Positions 9,837-20,700 of a DNA stretch of 64,000 bases are shown piece by piece. This DNA is from Xenorhabdus budapestensis (GTDB lineage: Bacteria > Pseudomonadota > Gammaproteobacteria > Enterobacterales > Enterobacteriaceae), in assembly GCF_002632465.1 (NCBI RefSeq), contig NZ_NIBS01000004.1:1-64000 (forward strand), given 5' to 3'. Each line of letters opens with the position of its first letter. The first letter of the stretch is position 1. Under the pieces are notes generated by a model, which saw only the letters and a program-made list of their open reading frames with translations, did no database searches and had not been told where the DNA came from. Position numbers and translations under genes: made by a program.

Positions 9837-12827
9837 TTAGTCTTTTTTGTCGGAATAAGGGCGAACATATTTAATAATGCACTCAAGTTTTTCGCAGGTT
9901 TCCTGCCATTCTCTTTCTGGTTTTGAATCTCTGACCAGTCCAGCACCAGCCTGTAGCCAACAGTGTTCTTTATGCTGATAAAGAGAACGTAATACCAGAG
10001 CTGCGTCTAATTTACCTGAGCTATCCAATAACATGACACAACCACCATAAAGCCGACGAGGTTCATCTTCATAATGTGAAATAGCTTGTAAAGAAGGTTT
10101 TTTCGGTATCCCTGAAGCGGTTACTGCCGGGAATAAGGCAATGAATGCATCCCAACGATTTTTGTCTGTTTGTAGTAATCCTTTTACGCGTGATGCCAAA
10201 TGTTGTACCGAACCTCGTTCACGAATAGCCATAAATTCTGATACACAAAGCGTGTCTGCCTGACAAATTGGGGTTAATTCTTCTAATGCAAGTTTGGTCG
10301 ACACCGCGTGCTCAGCGATTTCTTTCGGATCAGAAAGTAAATCGGCACGTAGCTTTTGATCTTGCATTTTGTCATGTGTCAATGCTCTTGTGCCTGCCAA
10401 TGGTTGGCTATTAACCCAACCAGTACTATCTGCCTCAACCACAGTTTCTGGGCTGAAGCCGTAAGCAGAAAATTCTTCATCTCGTAAGAAGAAAGAGCGG
10501 GCAGGGGTGTTAGCCTGACGGCCCAACCAGTAACTGTGTGTTATATCCACATTTGAACCAAGCTGAACTTTGCGTGAGAGGATTATTTTTTGGTAGTGGC
10601 CTGTGACAATATCTTTTACCGCATTCGCTACGTTATCTTGATAATTTTTTTCTGCGTCTGCTATGTTGATAATTTCCAGCTCTTTTGTATATGGGAAAGT
10701 TGGTGTACCGACTTGATCAGCTTGTCTGATTTTTTCGCTCAATATAGTGAGCTGGTTTTCTTCAAGTGTTCGTATCAGAACTTGCCCTTGAATTATGCGT
10801 AATTCATGCTGCGGAACAGTGATTTTTATTAATGCTTCATTTTGTTGTTCTAATGATGAAGCTAATGGTATCCCATATGTCATATGAGAAAACTCAAATA
10901 ATGTTCTGCCATAAGCACGCCAGTCTTTGATAGAAAGGTCGTTGAGAACCTGCTCAAGTTTTTGGCTTAACGTACTGATATCGTATGGATGTCGATCACC
11001 TTTTGAATCAATTAGTTGTCCAGATGCATTTGCACTTATAGTGGCTGCACAGCCAATCCCCAATGACCATTCACCTTTGATCTCGTAGAGTGTATAAGGT
11101 TGTGTATTATTATCTGTAAGATCTGCAAGTAAATGAGTGACCAGATCTAATGGAGTGCTGGTAATAGTGATAGTGTGTTCATGATATTGCTGCATTGGGT
11201 TGTTATTTTCTTCTGCTTGTTTCGTTTGCTCTGTATGTTCTGTTTGTGCCATCTGTACCAACTGACGTTTGTCTATTTTTCCTACTGTGGTTAATGGCCA
11301 ATACGCCACAAACAACCATTGATCAGGGACCTTATGGCGCTGAACGCCTTTCTGATGTAAAAATGCCTGTATCTGTGTAGGTTCCGGTTGGTTAATATTC
11401 TTTGGTATGCAAGCGCAAATTCGTTCACCCAAGAGTTCATCAGGAACAGCGATGACAACTACGTCATCAATATTTGGATGTTGCAGCAGTAATGTTTCAA
11501 TTTCTTGTGTTGAAATTTTCTCGCCACTGCGGTTGATCTGCTCTTTAATGCGTCCTTCAACGATCAGGTTGCCATCTGATCTCATACGAACCAAATCGCC
11601 GGTACGATAGAATCCATCAGTGGTGAAGGCGATGGTATTATGTTGCTCAGCGCGGTAGTATCCCGTAATGGTGTAAGGGCCTCGTGTAATCAATTCGCCT
11701 ACTTCACCGGCGGGGACAGATTGCAGATTGGCGTCAACAATTTTGATCTCATCTTCTTCTGATAGTGGGCGACCTTGGGTGTTAATAATGACCTCATCAG
11801 GATCATCCAGTCGGGTATAGCAAAGTAATCCTTCTGCGGTGCCAAATACCTGTTGCAAAGGCCCAAGGCGTGTCATCACCTGTTTTGCCAGTTCTGGTGT
11901 AAGTCTGCCTCCACCGGCTTGTAAACAACGCAGGGAGGAAAGATCGCTTTGTTCCCAGTCACGAGCCTGTTCCCAGAGTCGGGCAAGCGCCGGAACTAAC
12001 GCAGTATGTGTCACCTTATACTGTTTAATTAATGGCATGGCTTCATCACAACTGGCGGTATTACTTAAGAGGACACATCCTCCTTGAGAAAGTGTGCCCA
12101 GAATACCGGGGCTGCCTAAGGTGAAATTATGTGCAACAGGCAGTACTGCTAAATAAACGCTTTCGGTATTAATTGAGCACAAGCGAGCTGACAGCACAAA
12201 GTCATAAGTATAGGCATCGTGAGTGCGTGGAATTAATTTCGGTGTGCCAGTTGTTCCTCCGGAAAGTAGGAGGACGGCAATATCACCGTAACATGGGCCA
12301 GAAACAGAAATATCGAGTGGTTCACCATCAATGGAGGATAAAGCAGTAAATTCTTCTGCTTCCCCATCAACAATAATATGTTTCATCTCAGGGCAAGACG
12401 CTGCCACTTCCCGTGCCATTTCTCGGTAATCAAAACCATAGATACAATCAGGGATAATGTAAGCCACCGGACGGGCAATCTGGCAAAGTGCATGAACATC
12501 ATGGGCCCGTTGTGTCGGCATTAATAATACTGGATGAGCGCCTAATCTAAACAGGGCAAAACAGGTGACAACAAAGGAGATGCAGTTAGGCAATTGCACC
12601 ATGATGTTGTCACCACGACATATTCCCCGCTGAGATAATCCACTTGCCAGCCTTTCCGCAAGTTGATGGAGTTCATGGTAAGTCAGATGTTGTTCTTGAT
12701 AGATCAGTGCTGTTTTATTCCCCCAGGTTTTCGACCATCCGGTAAGCTGTTGGTCTATGGTTTTGCCATTCCAAAGATAGTCTGGCGTCATAGTAAAATT
12801 TCTTCCTGGGATTGAATAAGATGCCAT
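9837..12827 (-). CDS. Fused salicyl-AMP ligase / salicylate synthase (YbtE-YbtS type)
   Basis: One 996-residue polypeptide joins two enzymes that are separate in yersiniabactin systems. Residues 1 to about 525 are an aryl-acid adenylating domain: LSGGTTGTPKL near 186-196, AHNFTLGSPG, FGTAEGLLCYTRLDD, YRTGDLV, and catalytic Lys517 in TVGKIDKR. A Gln/Glu/Asn-rich linker follows (about 528-548). Residues about 550-996 are an MST-family salicylate synthase with GFSPE, GSVQHLASRV, FPAVTASGIPK and WLQAGAG, close to Irp9. The enzyme should convert chorismate to salicylate and then load it on the ArCP of the HMWP2-like protein. The start at 12827 (MASYSIPG) has AGGAG upstream and overlaps the thioesterase stop as TAATG. 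An in-frame Met545 sits where a free Irp9 would begin. Confidence 0.93.
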   Translation of the reverse strand: MASYSIPGRNFTMTPDYLWNGKTIDQQLTGWSKTWGNKTALIYQEQHLTYHELHQLAERLASGLSQRGICRGDNIMVQLPNCISFVVTCFALFRLGAHPVLLMPTQRAHDVHALCQIARPVAYIIPDCIYGFDYREMAREVAASCPEMKHIIVDGEAEEFTALSSIDGEPLDISVSGPCYGDIAVLLLSGGTTGTPKLIPRTHDAYTYDFVLSARLCSINTESVYLAVLPVAHNFTLGSPGILGTLSQGGCVLLSNTASCDEAMPLIKQYKVTHTALVPALARLWEQARDWEQSDLSSLRCLQAGGGRLTPELAKQVMTRLGPLQQVFGTAEGLLCYTRLDDPDEVIINTQGRPLSEEDEIKIVDANLQSVPAGEVGELITRGPYTITGYYRAEQHNTIAFTTDGFYRTGDLVRMRSDGNLIVEGRIKEQINRSGEKISTQEIETLLLQHPNIDDVVVIAVPDELLGERICACIPKNINQPEPTQIQAFLHQKGVQRHKVPDQWLFVAYWPLTTVGKIDKRQLVQMAQTEHTEQTKQAEENNNPMQQYHEHTITITSTPLDLVTHLLADLTDNNTQPYTLYEIKGEWSLGIGCAATISANASGQLIDSKGDRHPYDISTLSQKLEQVLNDLSIKDWRAYGRTLFEFSHMTYGIPLASSLEQQNEALIKITVPQHELRIIQGQVLIRTLEENQLTILSEKIRQADQVGTPTFPYTKELEIINIADAEKNYQDNVANAVKDIVTGHYQKIILSRKVQLGSNVDITHSYWLGRQANTPARSFFLRDEEFSAYGFSPETVVEADSTGWVNSQPLAGTRALTHDKMQDQKLRADLLSDPKEIAEHAVSTKLALEELTPICQADTLCVSEFMAIRERGSVQHLASRVKGLLQTDKNRWDAFIALFPAVTASGIPKKPSLQAISHYEDEPRRLYGGCVMLLDSSGKLDAALVLRSLYQHKEHCWLQAGAGLVRDSKPEREWQETCEKLECIIKYVRPYSDKKD

Positions 12828-13636
12828 TATGCGAACTCCTGTGGATAAACATATTGCATAAATTGTGTAATGTGACGGATAAAACTTTGAGGTTTTTGCG
12901 TGATATAAAAATGATTGCCGATAATCTCTTGGCAGCAATGCGAAAGGTTTTGTTTGTCACTGGCAAGCCAGTGATGCCACTGCTGAACTTCCAGAGCAGA
13001 AGCCTCTTTGTCTTCGTTGCCATAAAGCAACAAGGTTGGTGTTTGCAGTTTTATTGAGCCAGATTGAATAACCTGTTGATAATGTTCTGTAGCCCAGAAA
13101 TCAGCACGTAACATGGGTAAGAACAGCGCCAGCAATCCGGGATCTTCGCGTAACATCGGGCTGCAACCGCCAATATCGATGAGTTGTTCAATAAATTCAT
13201 AATCAGGTAATCCACTCAATTGACGACGAGATTGAAGATGAGGGGCATGACACCCCGAAAGTACCAGTGCTTTAGGAGAACAATTATGTTGTTCAAGGTG
13301 TTGGCAAGTTTCAAAAGCGACCTGAGCTCCCATACTGTGACCAATCAGTATCAGGTTTTCTCTCTGGGCAGGTGTTAGTGACACGAGCAATTCAGAAAGT
13401 GATTGAGCTAATGGTGCAATGCTGGTGACCGCACGTTCATTCATACGGCTGTCACGTCCGGGATAAATCACTAGCGAAACGGCTATATCTGGATTTTCCA
13501 GAGTAGACCATTGGTGAAATGCACTGCTGCTGCCCCCGGCAAAGGGGCAAATTAGTAGAGTGTATTTGGGTTCGCCACGAGGTGTTAGGTACGGGCGAAT
13601 CATCGGATGTACAGGGAGTGCCCATTTCATCAGCAT
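12827..13636 (-). CDS. Type II thioesterase (YbtT/Irp4-like)
   Basis: An alpha/beta-hydrolase of 269 residues that is expected to remove wrongly primed or stalled groups from the carrier domains of the siderophore synthetases. The catalytic Ser101 lies in GHSMG, an oxyanion-type CPFAGGSSSAFHQW segment is near the N-terminus, and GNHFYI near the C-terminus supplies the His. ATG at 13636 or at 13630 (third residue) are both possible; the AAGGAAG site favours neither strongly. The stop overlaps the start of the ligase/synthase gene by one base. Confidence 0.92.
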   Translation of the reverse strand: MLMKWALPVHPMIRPYLTPRGEPKYTLLICPFAGGSSSAFHQWSTLENPDIAVSLVIYPGRDSRMNERAVTSIAPLAQSLSELLVSLTPAQRENLILIGHSMGAQVAFETCQHLEQHNCSPKALVLSGCHAPHLQSRRQLSGLPDYEFIEQLIDIGGCSPMLREDPGLLALFLPMLRADFWATEHYQQVIQSGSIKLQTPTLLLYGNEDKEASALEVQQWHHWLASDKQNLSHCCQEIIGNHFYITQKPQSFIRHITQFMQYVYPQEFA

Positions 13637-13642
13637 TCTTCC

Positions 13643-14752
13643 TTAATTAACATCATCATTAGCATCAGTAGCCAGCATCAATTGAGCCGGTTCAATCCAG
13701 ACTGGAGGCGGTAAATCCTGAGTAACAGGCTCTCCCATCATACGCAGAATTTGTTGCCACAAGCTTGCCAACTGTTGTTGATAGTCGTCACTAAAAGCGG
13801 GAGGGCGGAGTGCGCCATTCAATACAGAACTTAAGGTATTAAGTAGAAATGCCACGCCCTCAGCACCATCACATTCAAATGCTGTCATCCAGTCTTTGGT
13901 TGCCGGGCAAAGAATTTGTGATGTTGTTTGGTGTTGATAAGTACCATCCGGCTGACCGGCAGTCAGATAAAGACTCTGATTACTATTCAGATGGTTTGGG
14001 GCATGCAGAACCGGTGTCCAGATCACCGGTCCATAACTGGCTTCTTGCGTCAGATAACCCGCAGGCCAAACCAGCGTCATCTTGTGCATGACAAGGTTAT
14101 GCATATCGGGATCTTTCGGATCGAGATAGGATTGAACGTCTAACGCGATGGTTGTCCCTGCCAGACGCAGTTCAAAGCAATGAAATGCATTACTCCGTTG
14201 ACCCACATAGGCTATTTCTATCTGTTCCGGGCAATGACAGGCTTGTAGTAACAGGTCAAGGGCGGAAAACAGCAACTGACGGCTGGTTGTCAGATAGCCA
14301 TTTATCGGACGTTGCCGTGATAAGCGGCTAATTTGATGTGCTGCATGTAACCAACTTCTGCCAGCATGGCATTGGCTGTAAAAGCTATTTACCCAAAATA
14401 TAGCCCCTTGTTTTTCAGCAACTGATTGGTGCCGTTTGATGGCTTCTGCATCAAGCGGATGTTCCTGAATAACAGAAATACCCCGTGCCAATAATTCTTG
14501 GGTTAATTGATCACCTTTGCCACCAATGACTTCTGCGCGTATGACTACACAGGCGATATCAATGTCGTCCGGCAATTCATCCAATGAACGAAACAGTGGC
14601 ACATTGAAATCACGGGCCAGTTGCTGCGAGCGAGGACTTCCTTGCGCCAGAATACCGGCCAGCTCCAGATCTGGCCGAGGTTGCAGGAATGCATTAACGT
14701 ACAGTTCGCCAAATTTGGCACCGACAATCAGAACCCGCCGTGGCTTTATCAT
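13643..14752 (-). CDS. Thiazolinyl imide reductase (YbtU/Irp3-like)
   Basis: A 369-residue NADPH-dependent reductase of the Gfo/Idh-like thiazolinyl imide reductase family. In yersiniabactin synthesis it reduces the second thiazoline ring to a thiazolidine while bound to the synthetase. VLIVGAKFGELYVNAF is the nucleotide-binding start, and VIQEHPLDAEAIK is the conserved segment after the Rossmann fold. The gene overlaps the HMWP1-like stop by four bases (ATGA) and is six bases from the thioesterase gene, so translation is coupled. Its presence predicts a thiazolidine in the product. Confidence 0.93.
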   Translation of the reverse strand: MIKPRRVLIVGAKFGELYVNAFLQPRPDLELAGILAQGSPRSQQLARDFNVPLFRSLDELPDDIDIACVVIRAEVIGGKGDQLTQELLARGISVIQEHPLDAEAIKRHQSVAEKQGAIFWVNSFYSQCHAGRSWLHAAHQISRLSRQRPINGYLTTSRQLLFSALDLLLQACHCPEQIEIAYVGQRSNAFHCFELRLAGTTIALDVQSYLDPKDPDMHNLVMHKMTLVWPAGYLTQEASYGPVIWTPVLHAPNHLNSNQSLYLTAGQPDGTYQHQTTSQILCPATKDWMTAFECDGAEGVAFLLNTLSSVLNGALRPPAFSDDYQQQLASLWQQILRMMGEPVTQDLPPPVWIEPAQLMLATDANDDVN

Positions 14753-17700
14753 ATGTTCCCCTTAACAGGCTCAATAGCTGGGATTGAATGCAGAATTTTT
14801 TTCAGACAAATAACCAGAGAGCTGACATGTTTATGTTGGAATAAGCTGTAGTGATTACCGTCAAGTTGTGTCACGCTGACAGGTCCGAAAACTTGCCAGC
14901 CGAGATCCACTGAGGTGATTGTTGTTGGATCGAGATAATCCATAAAATCAGGTAATGCTTGCGCGGCCCGGATAAGGCTGAAAGGCTGTGAAGTCCGTGG
15001 TGGGCAGTAATCAAGCAATGCACACAGATTATGGCGCCATACGGTGTAGAGCTCAGTCAGCGAGCTATCAATCTGTGCAGATTGTGGCAGGGCCTCATGC
15101 AGCGTTTGCAGGAATGTCTCGGTATTGGCCGCAATCGTGCGATTATCCAGCGTCAGATCGGGGAATTGTCCCTGTAAATCGAGCAGGAAATGACGGTGGC
15201 AGAATGTATCATCCAAAATCAGATCAGGGCGCACGTTTGGAGCGAAACTATCAATCAGGATGCAATGAGAAACGTTTTCACCCGCAGCACGTAATTGATG
15301 CGCCATTTCATAGGCCACCAATCCTCCAAAAGACCAACCTGCCAGTGCATAAGGTCCTTTAGGCTGGAAAGTACGGATTTGGTTGATATAGTCAGCCGCC
15401 AACGCTGCAATGGTAGGTCTATCGGTATTCAGGTTATCTGGGGCAAATGCTAACCCAATCAGGCGCTGATCGCCGAAATTGGCCGCCAGATGGCGATATC
15501 CCAGCAGATGTCCACCAATAGGATGGACGATAAATAAAGCAGGTTTTTCAGTGCTTCCCTCGTTTAAGATTACCCTTTGGCAGGTATCTTCCGGTTGATG
15601 CTCAATAAATTCAGCTAATGAATGCACCGTATCGTAAGTTTGCAGCAGGCTGAGTGGATACTGGCAATTGAAGGTCTGGTTGATTTTCACCATTAACCGT
15701 ACTGCCGCCAGAGAATCTCCTCCAAGAGTAAAGAAACTCTCATGCACATTGATACTTTGTTGCTCTAATACTGATTCCCACAGGCTTAATATAGTGTGTC
15801 CTGTCGCGCTGAGGGCTGCCGATGGTGTTGAATTAACTTCTTGTGCTTTTTCAACCAGAGTAACCAATGTGCGTCTGTCGATTTTACCGTTGTCGGATAC
15901 AGGTATCGCATCGAGAATGAGAAATTGCTGCGGACACATCCAAATCGGTAAGGTTTGCTGCAACCAGTGAGGTAGTATTGGTAAAAGTTCGGTAGATAGC
16001 GGCGCGTTGTCAGTTAAACGTAAGCCCGCAACCAGTTGCAATGCACCGGTTGACGTTGTATGAGAAAATACTAACGCTTGTTGTATCGCAGGATGTTCAC
16101 ATAAACGGTGCTCAATTTCGCCTAACTCAATTCGGTAGCCACGGATTTTAATCTGGTGATCATTGCGCCCCAGAAATTCGATATTCCCGTCTGGGAGCCG
16201 GCGCCCTAAATCACCTGTACGGTAAAGCCGTTCACCTGTTTGAGGGTGCGTGATAAAAGCATGTTTCGTTTTTTCAGCATCGGCCCAATAACCCAGTGCC
16301 AGACCTTGTCCACCAATATATAACTCACCGGTTACCCAGACAGGGCAAGGCGAAAGTGCTGCATTAAGCACATGGAAAGTCTGATTAGCCAGAGGTTTAC
16401 CATATGGAATGCTGCGCCAATTTGGATCGACCTGTGCGATGGGATAGGCAATAGACCAGATTGATGCTTCGGTTGCACCTCCTAAACTAAGGAGATTTAA
16501 CTCAGGGTGAAGCGTATGTAATTTGGTCGGTAAATTGGTTGGTATCCAGTCACCACTCATCAACACCCAACGTAGGCTGTGTAGGGAATGGGGATAGCTA
16601 CGGGCATATTCCTCAAGCAATTGCACAAATGCGGGAACGGAGTTCCAGACAGTCACTGATTCTTGATGTAACCATGCTAATAGTTTGTCCGGCTGCCGAT
16701 TGTCACCAGTAGCAGGGATTACTAGTTTTGCCCCACAGCTTAGCGCGCCGAACAGGTCATAAACGGAGAGATCGAAGGTTAACTCTGAGATTGCCAGTAC
16801 GCTATCGTGCTCATTGAGTGCAATGCGCTGGTTAATATCGAGAATAGTATTGACTGCGCCTTGATGATCAATCATTACGCCTTTTGGTGTTCCGGTAGAA
16901 CCGGAGGTGAAGATAACATAAGCCAGATCTTCAGGGTGTACGGATAAACTTGGTTTGCTGGTGGTTGGCAACTTGTTGAGTAATGTTTCATCCAGAGGGA
17001 TGATCTGGACATTGTCGGGCCAATTCAACTGTTGAGCGAACTTAGGTTGAGTCAGTACGGTATCAACTTCCCCTGATGCCAATAGCTGATGAATCCGTTG
17101 TTGCGGATAGCTGGCATCAATAGGCAGATAAGCCCGTCCTGCTAATAAAGTCGCAATAACCGCAATAACCTGTTCCCGGCCTTTTTCCATCACCACACCA
17201 ACCAGAGGCGAGGTCTGATTCTCTTGTGCTTGCAGATGAGCCGCCAGTGTCAGGCTTTGTGACCACAAAGTGCGATAGTCTAACTGACAACAAGCATCGA
17301 CAACGGCGATATGTTGTGGATAACGATTTACTGCCTGTTCAATCAACGAGCAAAGTGTATGGGGTGGAAAAACGTTTTTTGTCGCATTGCTGTTCTGGCA
17401 TAAAGTGCGATCACTTGCCGGAAGCCAGTCAGGAAGTGGAGCACTCCATTGGTAATCCGGTTCGAGCAGTGCAATGATACTGGCTTGATAATGGTCAAAC
17501 ATATTTTCTGCTACTTGAGGCTGAAACAGTTGCGGCAAGATCGCCCATTGTATGGTGACCCCACCTTCTGTACCGGAAATTAGCATACAGTCAAGATAAA
17601 CATGAGGTGTTTGCGCACCAAAGAGATTGAGTGTTCCTAATCCTGATGGCCCTTTGCCCGCAGTACCAGTGGTATCGTTGAATACGATCGGCATACCGGC

Positions 17701-20700
17701 ATTCAGGTTATGGCGATGTTGATTTTTCTCCCTGAGTACCAATTGCCCGTCAAACAGTGCGTGTTGAAGATCCGCTATCCATTGTTTTTGAATCCGGTTT
17801 ATGGCATCGCTAAATCCAGAGATATTGTGTAAATCGACTTCCAGCAATGAGGTGGTGGACAAATTGCCGACCAGCATATCGCAATGTTGTGGCATTAACA
17901 GGCGATTGCCATGCAAAACATTGATAGTGAAATGTTCGCTGTTGCTCCATACCGACAGAATATGAGCAAATAGTGTGAGCATGACTTGGGATGGTGATAC
18001 CCGGTGTTCTGCCGCACGTTGTTGCAAACGCTGCCATTGTTGTGAGCTGATATATCCTGTCAGGCACTGTTGATCGAGTTGTTGTGACTGATGATCTTTC
18101 AGTGGTAACACTGGTGCATCAGGAATTGAAGGTAAGCGATCAAGCCAGTATTGCCGGCTTTGTTGCCAGGCTTCTCCGGCTTTCTCATTCTCCAGAGCCT
18201 GAATATAGTCAGCAATAGTTGTTGCTGGCGGTTCAGGTTGCCAGTCAGGTTCCTGATACCAGTGGTGTAAATCACGCAAGATTAAGGTCAGACTTTTGCC
18301 ATCTGCTACCAGTAGGTCAATAGTCAGGTGCAATAAGTGTGTCCGGTCATCGGTATGGTACAGCGTTAAATCAAATAACGGCCAGTTGTCGCTAGGAACG
18401 CCTTGAGTACGCAGAGTGTTTCGGGCATTTTTCAGTTGTGTCTCGCGTTTCTCTTGTGTCATGTCACGACAATCAATGATTGTCGGCGTATAGCAGGGCA
18501 CTTCTGGCAGAATATGGTACTGCCCCTCTTTTACGTAACCGCGTAATTGCCCATGATGGTTTATCACACGGTTCCAGGCGGCAGTAAAACGAGGCAGATC
18601 GAGCCCGTCAATAGCCAGCTCGGCATAGAAGTGGGCAATCCCATTGCCAAATTGAAACAGTTGGCTCTCTCCTAACCAATAAGCATATTGCAGAGCGGTG
18701 AGTGGCAGAATCTGCTCTGATGCTGATTCTGTGTGATGTGGTGTAACCAGTGTTGTTGAATTTGCCTCAATAATCCGCAGGGTACGACAAAATTCATTCA
18801 ACTTAGGATGTTCAAACAGTTGTTGCAGATTGGCTTGTTCGTAACCCTGGCGACGTAGTTGCACTACCATGCGGGTCGCAATCAAGCTATCGCCGCCACT
18901 TTGGAAAAAGTCACTGTGACGTTGAATTGTTTGAGGAAGCAGTGAGTTCCAGAGCGCAATAACTTGCTGTTCAATACCATGAAGCTGATCATCTGCCGTT
19001 TCCGGTTGTCCAGCTTCCGTGGTTACCGATTGTGCCATGTTATCTTTCGCGGTCATTGTTGGTAATGCTGCCAATGGTAACTGCTCTTGCTGCTGAATAT
19101 GTAATGGGTAAGGTAAGGCAGAAAATTGTACCGCGATTTCATTGACATTCAGTCGTGCCTGCTGTTCGGATCGTGCCAGAATCAATTGTTGATGCAATTC
19201 TGGCCCATCCTGTCCCGGCCATTCCAGTGAAACCCGATAACCGGATTTCTCCAGACATTTACGCCAGTCCGCAAGTTCCAGCAATGCGCTATTACCTTGA
19301 TCATCACCGCGATCATCGGCCCAGGCATTAATACCTTCAATAAATCCGACACTGGCGAGTTGCATAGCACTTTCACGCTTGGTGGATTCAATAATCAGCA
19401 ACCATCCACCGACTTTTAGTAATCGGGACAGACGCTTCAAGGTATTTTTTAAATGGATGGCATCATGTAAGACGTTAACCGCCATAATCAGGTCGTAACC
19501 AGATGCAGGATGTTGGTTAAAATCAATGCGCTGGTTAATGTCGAACAGGGCAAATTTTACGGTTTCACCATAGTGCTTAAATGACTGGCGAGCATCATCC
19601 AAAAATAGCGGTGAAACATCAGTAAAGTGGTAACTTTTAATGCATTGAGCATTCTGTTTAAGCACTCTTTTTGATGTAGCACCTGTGCCTGCACCGACTT
19701 CCAGCACAGTGAAATGTTCAGATGTTTGGCTCAATTGTCGGACAATTTCAGCGGCAGTCTGGTTCAGGCAACGTAACGCAGGGTTTTCGCTGTAAAGGCT
19801 GGCTGTAGTTTGTTTATCAGCAAACAGCAGTTCCAATGCATTGCCACGCCCGGCAAGCAGAGTGTCATGTTGGTCTATACAGGTTGTCACATAACGGCTG
19901 ATGGTTTGGCACCACACGGCATTATCCAGTTTTGCCGTAGGAGCAGGGATCTGGCTGAGTGGTTGCAGACAACGGTATCCACCAGCGATTTTTTCCATAA
20001 ATCCTTGCTTGCTTAATAATGCTAACCATTGGGTAAGCAAGCGTTGATACTGTGGTGCCAGTTGTAAGCGTTGTTCAATCTCTTCACGAGAGTGACATTG
20101 TTGTGAAGACGTGAACAGGTTATGGCGCAGTAAGGTCTGTCCCAGACCCAATAACGCCTGTTGCTCAATATGTTGCCAGGAATGTTCAAATGCCTGTTGT
20201 TCCGTTAACGTCGGCAGCGGTAAGACTTCAGTGTTTATCACCAATGGTTCTGAAAACGATGGTTCTGGCAACGATAATGACACATTATCTTCTGCTACCA
20301 GCCATAAATTGTAACCCTGAGTATCGTCCTGACGTGGCTGAATTTCTGCTAACCGTATTTCAGGCTGAGAACGCAGATATTGTTCGGCCTGATGCAATGC
20401 GGGGTGTTGTGGCCAGAAGTCATAACGAGTATGACCGGCAGGTGGCGTATGCAGATCATAATGTTCCAGACGTTCAGGCTGGCGGCAAATTTGCATAACT
20501 TGCACTAACAGCGTGTTATAGGCAGTAAATAGTGCTTCAATGACTCCCGCTTCCAGTACATCGTCCATGCAATACCAGTTAAATAGCAGATCACCATCCA
20601 CTTCCATAACCTGATGATCCAGCCAGACTTGTGGCGTTTGGCTCAGCACAAAGACCGGATCGCCCAGTAATTGAGTGATGGATTGTTTAATTGCGACACC

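Noticed and set aside
14988-15362. Open frame of 124 codons on the plus strand inside the HMWP1-like gene
   Set aside because: It is antisense to the TE-coding part, has no recognisable domain or ribosome site, and is explained by base composition of the opposite strand.
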